Source of the DNA: JAICLV01 sp036380925
Lineage (GTDB): Bacteria; Actinomycetota; Actinomycetes; Acidothermales; Acidothermaceae
Direction: 5' to 3'
NCBI GenBank assembly: GCA_036380925.1
Contig: DASVDW010000031.1
Location: 1 to 27,146, forward strand
Length of the DNA: 27,146 nucleotides
Shown: piece after piece, positions 21,694 to 27,146 of the stretch
How the letters are laid out: each line of letters opens with the position of its first letter
How positions within the stretch are numbered: the first letter of the stretch is position 1
Program-made: the position numbers and the translations under genes
The notes under the pieces: model-generated
What the model saw: the letters and a program-made list of their open reading frames with translations, nothing else
Told to the model about the DNA's origin: nothing
The model's database searches: none

Positions 21694-22086
21694 ATGGCGA
21701 AGCTCAGCACCGAAGAGCTCATCGACGCGTTCAAGGAGTTGTCGCTTCTTGAGCTGTCGGAGTTCGTGAAGCAGTTCGAAGAGACCTTTGGCGTCACCGC
21801 GGCCGCTCCGGTGGCCGTCGCCGCTGCGCCAGCCGCCGGTGGCGCCGGTGGCGGCGAGGCCGCGGCCGAGGAGCAGGACGAGTTCGACGTCATCCTCGAC
21901 GACGCCGGCGCGCAGAAGATCCAGGTCATCAAGGCCGTCCGCGAGCTCACCAGCCTCGGTCTGAAGGAGGCCAAGGACCTCGTCGACGGCGCTCCCAAGC
22001 CGGTGCTCGAGAAGGTCAACAAGGAGGCCGCCGACAAGGCCAAGGCGTCGCTCGAGGGCGCCGGCGCCAAGGTGACCTTGAAGTAA
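21694..22086 (+). CDS. rplL: 50S ribosomal protein L7/L12
   Basis: The 130-residue acidic protein has the N-terminal dimerisation helix pair (LSTEELIDAFKELSLLELSE), an Ala/Gly-rich hinge (about residues 36-60), and the C-terminal factor-binding domain with FDVILDDAGAQKIQVIKAVR and LGLKEAKDLVDGAPK. It recruits translation GTPases as multiple dimers on L10. taggaagga lies upstream of the ATG. A strong hairpin follows 21 nt after the stop. Confidence 0.97.
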   Translation: MAKLSTEELIDAFKELSLLELSEFVKQFEETFGVTAAAPVAVAAAPAAGGAGGGEAAAEEQDEFDVILDDAGAQKIQVIKAVRELTSLGLKEAKDLVDGAPKPVLEKVNKEAADKAKASLEGAGAKVTLK

Positions 22087-22107
22087 GGCTCAAGCAGCCG
22101 ATCGCGC

Positions 22108-22146
22108 AGACCGCCGGCCGCCCAGACGCTGGGCAGCCGGCGGTCT
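22108..22146 (+). terminator. Strong hairpin after rplL
   Basis: AGACCGCCGGC (22108-22118) pairs perfectly with GCCGGCGGTCT (22136-22146). Inside, CCCAG/CTGGG form a second helix. TTGCGTTT follows. It is a strong intrinsic terminator or attenuator between rplJL and rpoB. Confidence 0.8.
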
Positions 22147-22492
22147 TGCGTTTCCCGATCGCGGCCGTGAGCGCCGGTGTGATCAACTTCCGCGCCGCGT
22201 CGACGTTGAGCCGGTCGTGCACAATCGGGCCGCACCGCTTGACGCGGCGCCTGCACAGCGCGCATCCTCGCAGTACCTGTGAATACTTCGGTTGGGTCTG
22301 CGGCCGCTCCTGTGTGTCGGCCCAATACCTCGGGCGGCTCGATGAGGGCCGCCTCGACAGCAGTGCGCCCGTTGGCTACACTGCTCTTTTGCGCTGTCCT
22401 CTGACCCCCCGTGCTCGCTCGTTGGACGCGGGCGGTCCGTCGTGCGCACGACGACATCGCGAATGACACCGCGAGCCCTGGAAGGACTTCAC
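22147..22492. other. rplL-rpoB intergenic region
   Basis: No convincing gene is found in 346 bp. The region carries the rpoB promoter at 22354-22382 and a leader of about 100 nt before the TTG start. Several open frames here are short, lack ribosome sites and are dismissed. Confidence 0.6.
22354..22382 (+). promoter_or_regulatory. rpoB promoter
   Basis: TCGACA (22354-22359) and TACACT (22377-22382) with a 17-nt spacer, 111 nt before the rpoB start. The -10 is identical to that of the tRNA-Trp promoter. Placed after the rplL hairpin, it would allow rpoBC to be transcribed independently of rplJL. Confidence 0.65.
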
Positions 22493-25400
22493 TTGGCCGC
22501 CTCGCGCAACTCCGCCGGCACCTCCAGCACTGCCACCGCCCCCCGCTCATCAGTTCCCACCCCTCCCCGCGTCTCATTCGCCAAGATTCGCGAACCGCTC
22601 GAGGTTCCGAACTTGCTCGCCCTGCAGGTCGACTCGTTCGACTGGTTGCTCGGCAACGACGCGTGGAAAGCCCGAGTAGAAGCCGCCAAGAAGGCGGGCC
22701 GCGACGACGTCAACACGTCGTCCGGGCTTGAAGAGATATTCAACGAGATCAGCCCGATCGAAGACTTCTCCGGCACGATGTCGCTGTCGTTTCGCGACCA
22801 CCGGTTCGAGCCGGCGAAGAACTCCATCGAGGAGTGCAAGGAGCGCGACTTCACCTACTCCGCGCCGATGTTCGTCACCGCGGAGTTCGTGAACAACCAG
22901 ACCGGTGAGATCAAGAGCCAGACCGTGTTCATGGGCGACTTCCCGCTCATGACCGACAAGGGCACCTTCATCATCAACGGCACCGAGCGCGTCGTCGTCT
23001 CGCAGCTGGTCCGCTCGCCCGGCGTGTACTTCGACAAGACGATCGACAAGACCTCCGACAAGGACGTCTTCGGCTGCAAGATCATCCCGAGTCGCGGCGC
23101 TTGGCTCGAGTTCGAGATCGACAAGCGCGACGCCGTGGCCGTCCGCGTCGACCGCAAGCGCAAGCAGAGCGTCACCGTTTTGCTGAAGGCCCTCGGCTGG
23201 GACGACGCGAAGATCCTCGAGCGGTTCGGCCACTACGAGTCGATGCGGGCCACCTTGGAGAAGGACCACGTCCACACCCAAGACGAGGCGCTGATCGACA
23301 TCTACCGCAAGCTTCGCCCGGGCGAGCCGCCCACCCGCGAGGCGGCGCAGACGCTGCTCGACAACCTGTACTTCAACCCCAAGCGCTACGACCTGGCCAA
23401 GGTCGGCCGCTACAAGGTCAACAAGAAGCTCGGCCTCGACCTGCCGTTCACCCAAGGCACGCTGACCGAGGACGACATCGTCGCCACGATCGAGTACGTC
23501 GTCCGGTTGCACGCGGGCGAGACGGAGATGAACCTCGCCGGTCGCAGCGTGGTGGTCGAGGAGGACGACATCGACCACTTCGGCAACCGGCGGTTGCGCA
23601 CGGTCGGCGAGCTGATCCAAAACCAGGTCCGGCTCGGTCTCGCGCGCATGGAGCGGGTCGTCCGCGAGCGGATGACCACGCAGGACGTCGAGGCGATCAC
23701 GCCGCAGACCCTGATCAACATCCGGCCGGTCGTGGCGAGCATCAAGGAGTTCTTCGGAACGTCCCAGCTCAGCCAGTTCATGGACCAGACCAACCCGCTG
23801 GCCGGGCTGACCCACAAGCGCCGGCTGTCGGCGCTCGGCCCGGGCGGCCTGTCCCGTGAGCGCGCGGGCATGGAGGTCCGCGACGTGCACCCCAGCCACT
23901 ACGGCCGGATGTGCCCGGTGGAGACCCCCGAGGGGCCGAACATCGGCCTGATCGGCTCGCTGGCCACCCACGGCCGCATCAACGCGTTCGGCTTCGTCGA
24001 GACGCCGTACCGCAAGGTCGACAACGGCGTGGTCACCGACGAGGTCGACTACCTGACCGCCGACGAGGAAGACCGCTTCGTCATCGCGCAGGCCAACGCG
24101 CCGCTGAACGCCGACAGCAGCTTCGCCGAGGAGCGGGTGCTGGTGCGCCGCAAGGGCGGCGAGGTCGACTTCGTCCCGCCGTCCAGCGTCGACTACATGG
24201 ACGTCTCGCCGCGGCAGATGGTGTCGGTCGCGACCGCGATGATCCCGTTCCTGGAGCACGACGACGCCAACCGCGCCCTGATGGGCTCGAACATGCAGCG
24301 CCAGTCCGTGCCGTTGCTCAAGTCGGAGGCGCCGCTGGTCGGCACCGGCATGGAGTTCCGCGCGGCGGTCGACGCCGGGGACGTCACCGTGTCGGAGAAG
24401 GCCGGCGTCGTCGAGGAGGTCTCCGCCGACGCGGTCACGGTCATGGCCGACGACGGCACCCGGCAGACGTACCGGATGGCCAAGTTCCGTCGCAGCAACC
24501 AGGGCACCTGCATCAACCAAAAGCCGATGGTCGACGAAGGCCAGCGGGTCGAGGCCGGCCAGGCGATCGCCGACGGCCCCTGCACCGACAACGGCGAGAT
24601 GGCGCTCGGGCGCAACCTGCTGGTCGCGTTCATGCCGTGGGAGGGCCACAACTACGAAGACGCGATCATCCTTTCCCAGCGCCTGGTGAAGGACGACGTG
24701 CTGTCCTCGATCCACATCGAGGAGCACGAGGTCGACGCCCGCGACACCAAGCTCGGCCCTGAGGAGATCACCCGCGACATCCCCAATGTCAGCGAGGAGG
24801 TGCTCGCCGACCTCGACGAGCGGGGCATCATCCGCATCGGCGCCGACGTGGTGCCGGGCGACGTGCTGGTCGGCAAGGTCACACCCAAGGGCGAGACCGA
24901 GCTGACCCCCGAAGAGCGGCTGTTGCGCGCGATCTTCGGCGAGAAGGCGCGCGAGGTGCGCGACACCTCGCTGAAGGTGCCGCACGGCGAAAAGGGCAAG
25001 GTCATCGACGTCAAGGTCTTCACCCGCGACGACGCCGAGCTGCCGCCCGGCGTCAACGAGCTGGTGCGGGTCTACGTCGCGCAAAAGCGCAAGATCACCG
25101 ACGGCGACAAGCTGGCCGGCCGGCACGGCAACAAGGGTGTGATCTCCAAGATCCTGCCCGAGGAGGACATGCCGTTCCTGGAGGACGGCACGCCGGTCGA
25201 CATCGTGCTCAACCCGCTCGGCGTCCCGGGCCGGATGAACGTCGGCCAGGTGCTCGAGACCCATCTCGGCTGGGCCGCGAAGTCCGGCTGGAAGGTCGAC
25301 GGCGGCGCGTCGGACGCGTGGGTGAAGCGGCTCGCCGACATCAACGCGTTGGAGGCGCCCGCGGACACGCTGGTCGCCACCCCGGTCTTCGACGGCGCCC

Positions 25401-25990
25401 GCGAGGACGAGATCACCGGGCTGCTCTCATCGACGCTGCCCAACGCCGACGGTATGCAGATGGTCGGCGGCGACGGGAAGGCCAGGCTGTTCGACGGCCG
25501 CTCGGGTGAGCCGTACCCGGCGCCGGTCAGCGTCGGTTACATCTACATCCTGAAGCTGCACCACCTGGTCGACGACAAGCTGCACGCCCGCTCGCCCGGC
25601 CCGTACTCGATGATCACCCAGCAGCCGCTGGGTGGTAAGGCGCAGTTCGGTGGTCAGCGCTTCGGCGAGATGGAGGTCTGGGCGCTGGAGGCCTACGGCG
25701 CGGCGTACGCGCTGCAGGAGCTGCTCACCATCAAGTCCGACGACGTCCTCGGCCGGGTGAAGGTCTACGAGGCGATCGTCAAGGGCGAGAACATCCCCGA
25801 GCCGGGCATCCCCGAGTCGTTCAAGGTGCTGGTCAAGGAGATGCAGTCGCTGTGCCTCAACGTCGAGGTGCTCTCCAGCGACGGCATGACCTTGGAGATG
25901 CGCGACACCGACGACGAGGTCTTCCGCGCCGCGGAAGAGCTCGGCATCGACCTGTCCCGGCGCGAGCCGAGCAGCGTCGAAGAAGTGTAG
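22493..25990 (+). CDS. rpoB: DNA-directed RNA polymerase subunit beta
   Basis: The 1,165-residue catalytic subunit begins at TTG (22493), giving MAASRNSAG as in Streptomyces, with ggaagga 6 nt upstream. A GTG at 22442 would add 17 residues and has no ribosome site. Landmarks: FAKIREPLEVPNLLALQVDS near the N-terminus, the rifampicin region SQLSQFMDQTNPLAGLTHK from about residue 424, GRMCPVETPEGPNIGLIGSL, the catalytic-site KRKITDGDKLAGRHGNKGVI, and LGGKAQFGGQRFGEMEVWAL at the C-terminal clamp. Thr433 and Ala437 stand where E. coli has Asn518 and Ser522; Asp516, His526 and Ser531 equivalents are conserved. rpoC follows after 109 bp. Confidence 0.97.
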   Translation: MAASRNSAGTSSTATAPRSSVPTPPRVSFAKIREPLEVPNLLALQVDSFDWLLGNDAWKARVEAAKKAGRDDVNTSSGLEEIFNEISPIEDFSGTMSLSFRDHRFEPAKNSIEECKERDFTYSAPMFVTAEFVNNQTGEIKSQTVFMGDFPLMTDKGTFIINGTERVVVSQLVRSPGVYFDKTIDKTSDKDVFGCKIIPSRGAWLEFEIDKRDAVAVRVDRKRKQSVTVLLKALGWDDAKILERFGHYESMRATLEKDHVHTQDEALIDIYRKLRPGEPPTREAAQTLLDNLYFNPKRYDLAKVGRYKVNKKLGLDLPFTQGTLTEDDIVATIEYVVRLHAGETEMNLAGRSVVVEEDDIDHFGNRRLRTVGELIQNQVRLGLARMERVVRERMTTQDVEAITPQTLINIRPVVASIKEFFGTSQLSQFMDQTNPLAGLTHKRRLSALGPGGLSRERAGMEVRDVHPSHYGRMCPVETPEGPNIGLIGSLATHGRINAFGFVETPYRKVDNGVVTDEVDYLTADEEDRFVIAQANAPLNADSSFAEERVLVRRKGGEVDFVPPSSVDYMDVSPRQMVSVATAMIPFLEHDDANRALMGSNMQRQSVPLLKSEAPLVGTGMEFRAAVDAGDVTVSEKAGVVEEVSADAVTVMADDGTRQTYRMAKFRRSNQGTCINQKPMVDEGQRVEAGQAIADGPCTDNGEMALGRNLLVAFMPWEGHNYEDAIILSQRLVKDDVLSSIHIEEHEVDARDTKLGPEEITRDIPNVSEEVLADLDERGIIRIGADVVPGDVLVGKVTPKGETELTPEERLLRAIFGEKAREVRDTSLKVPHGEKGKVIDVKVFTRDDAELPPGVNELVRVYVAQKRKITDGDKLAGRHGNKGVISKILPEEDMPFLEDGTPVDIVLNPLGVPGRMNVGQVLETHLGWAAKSGWKVDGGASDAWVKRLADINALEAPADTLVATPVFDGAREDEITGLLSSTLPNADGMQMVGGDGKARLFDGRSGEPYPAPVSVGYIYILKLHHLVDDKLHARSPGPYSMITQQPLGGKAQFGGQRFGEMEVWALEAYGAAYALQELLTIKSDDVLGRVKVYEAIVKGENIPEPGIPESFKVLVKEMQSLCLNVEVLSSDGMTLEMRDTDDEVFRAAEELGIDLSRREPSSVEEV

Positions 25991-26002
25991 GGCGAGCTCG
26001 AG

Positions 26003-26030
26003 TCTCGGACGGCGGTCCCGTCGTCCGAGA
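26003..26030 (+). promoter_or_regulatory. Hairpin between rpoB and rpoC
   Basis: TCTCGGACG (26003-26011) pairs perfectly with CGTCCGAGA (26022-26030) over a 10-nt loop, 13 nt after the rpoB stop. There is no T-tract. It may be a processing site, a 3'-end stabiliser or a partial terminator that tunes rpoC. Confidence 0.5.
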
Positions 26031-26099
26031 ACAGCCCCCGCCCATCCGTCCGCGACTGGGACAACTCCGTAACTGGAGAACAGAGAAAGAAGACAACCT

Positions 26100-27146
26100 G
26101 TGCTCGACGTCAACTTCTTCGACGAGTTGCGTATCGGCCTGGCCACCGCTGACGACATCCGCCAGTGGTCGCACGGCGAGGTCAAGAAGCCGGAAACCAT
26201 CAACTACCGCACCTTGCGCCCTGAGAAGGACGGCCTGTTCTGCGAGAAGATCTTCGGGCCGACCCGCGACTGGGAGTGCTACTGCGGCAAGTACAAGCGG
26301 GTGCGTTTCAAGGGCATCATCTGTGAGCGCTGTGGCGTCGAGGTCACCCGCGCCAAGGTCCGCCGGGAGCGGATGGGCCACATCGAGCTCGCCGCGCCGG
26401 TCACCCACATCTGGTACTTCAAGGGCGTCCCGAGCCGGCTCGGCTACCTGCTCGACCTCGCGCCGAAGGACCTCGAAAAGATCATCTACTTCGCGGCCTA
26501 CATGATCACCTGGGTCGACGAGGACGCCCGCCACCGCGACCTGCCCAGCATCGAGGCGCAGATCTCCGTCGAGCGGCAGGAGATCGACGACCGCAAGAAC
26601 GCCGACGTCGACGCGCGCGCGAAGAAGCTCGAGGAAGACCTCGCGGCCCTCGAGGCCGAGGGCGCGAAGAGCGACGCCAAGCGCAAGGTGCGCGAGGGCG
26701 CCGAGCGCGAGATGCGGCAGCTCCGCGACCGCGCGCAGCGCGAGATCGACCGCCTCGACGAGGTGCTCGCCCGGTTCAAGGCCCTGAAGGTGCAAGACCT
26801 CGAAGGCGACGAGGTGCTCTACCGCGAGATGCGTGACCGGTTCGGTCAGTACTTCCGCGGCGGCATGGGCGCGCAGGCGCTGAAGGAGCGGCTCGAGAGC
26901 TTCGACCTGGAGGCCGAGGCCGAGTCGCTGCGCGACCAGATCCGCAACGGCCGCGGCCAGAAGAAGGCCCGCGCCCTCAAGCGGCTCAAGGTCGTCAGCG
27001 CGTTTCTCAACACCCGCAACTCACCCATGGGCATGGTGCTCGACTGCGTTCCGGTGATCCCGCCGGACCTGCGGCCGATGGTGCAGCTGGACGGCGGTCG
27101 CTTCGCGACGTCCGACCTGAACGACCTGTACCGCCGGGTGATCAAC
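26100..27146 (+). CDS. rpoC: DNA-directed RNA polymerase subunit beta-prime, N-terminal part
   Basis: 349 codons are visible before the window ends. Start GTG at 26100 gives MLDVNFFDELRIGLATADDI, the standard actinobacterial N-terminus. The zinc-binding Cys60, Cys62, Cys75 and Cys78 are present, as are GHIELAAPVTHIWYFKGVPS and the rudder/lid region LKRLKVVSAFLNTRNSPMGM. The actinobacterial coiled insertion (about residues 165-230, Glu/Arg/Lys-rich) is included. The fragment ends GGRFATSDLNDLYRRVIN, so the NADFDGD catalytic motif lies just beyond. It forms the active centre with RpoB. Confidence 0.97.
   Translation, partial: MLDVNFFDELRIGLATADDIRQWSHGEVKKPETINYRTLRPEKDGLFCEKIFGPTRDWECYCGKYKRVRFKGIICERCGVEVTRAKVRRERMGHIELAAPVTHIWYFKGVPSRLGYLLDLAPKDLEKIIYFAAYMITWVDEDARHRDLPSIEAQISVERQEIDDRKNADVDARAKKLEEDLAALEAEGAKSDAKRKVREGAEREMRQLRDRAQREIDRLDEVLARFKALKVQDLEGDEVLYREMRDRFGQYFRGGMGAQALKERLESFDLEAEAESLRDQIRNGRGQKKARALKRLKVVSAFLNTRNSPMGMVLDCVPVIPPDLRPMVQLDGGRFATSDLNDLYRRVIN

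Noticed and set aside
22574..25264. 896-codon open frame antisense to rpoB
   Set aside because: It is a GC-rich mirror frame of a highly conserved gene, rich in His, Asp, Leu and Val repeats, with no domain or ribosome site.
1..27146. CRISPR arrays, insertion sequences, integrases, rRNA genes
   Set aside because: No regularly spaced repeats, transposase or integrase motifs, attachment-site duplications or rRNA sequences were seen on either strand.

Overview
The window comes from a high-GC actinobacterium. It carries the conserved actinobacterial order tRNA-Thr, tRNA-Met, rpmG, two MaoC-type dehydratase genes, murB, an aspartate aminotransferase, tRNA-Trp, secE, nusG, rplK-rplA, rplJ-rplL, rpoB-rpoC. 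Many starts are GTG or TTG, at least one promoter looks leaderless, and RpoB and NusG have actinobacterial sequence. Family or genus cannot be fixed from this window; the dehydratase pair without a recognisable third (HadC-like) gene argues weakly against a mycolate producer.

Left part (1-5935), mostly metabolic. It holds the N-terminus of a 2-oxoacid:ferredoxin oxidoreductase alpha subunit (minus strand), a small multi-pass membrane protein behind a YajQ-family gene, tRNA-Tyr, and a polar amino-acid ABC transporter (one intact permease and its ATPase). The transporter is preceded by only the C-terminal tail of a second permease and has no binding-protein gene. Next is a two-gene ribulose-monophosphate (formaldehyde fixation) cassette, hxlA-hxlB, with a divergent IclR regulator. 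A palindrome in the shared control region is a likely operator.

Middle (6046-18094). tRNA-Thr, tRNA-Met, rpmG and the hydratase pair are followed by an apparent insertion of about 8.3 kb between hadB and murB. The insertion holds a nitronate monooxygenase-like enzyme, a DrrAB-type drug-export ABC pair, a BTAD/NB-ARC (AfsR-like) regulator of about 1,084 residues, and a TetR repressor followed by a 14-TM DHA2-type MFS exporter. The TetR gene has a near-consensus promoter whose -10 lies in a palindrome, and a close copy of that palindrome precedes the exporter, so the pair looks like a self-contained drug-sensing and efflux unit. murB and a PLP aminotransferase follow, tail to tail.

Right part (18182-27146), transcription and translation core. 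It holds tRNA-Trp-secE-nusG, rplKA, rplJL with a long leader RNA, and rpoBC (rpoC cut by the window end). Regulatory structure is rich: a promoter before tRNA-Trp, a hairpin after rplA, a promoter plus structured leader with a GC-rich attenuator-like hairpin before rplJ, a strong hairpin after rplL followed by an rpoB promoter, and a hairpin between rpoB and rpoC. Several convergent gene pairs are only 4-6 bp apart and have hairpins over their stop codons.

Most of the window is ordinary core genome. The parts most worth a second look are the HPS-like enzyme with an unusual active-site motif, the TetR/MFS operator pair inside the inserted block, the decayed amino-acid transporter, and the RNA structures around rplJ, rpoB and rpoC.
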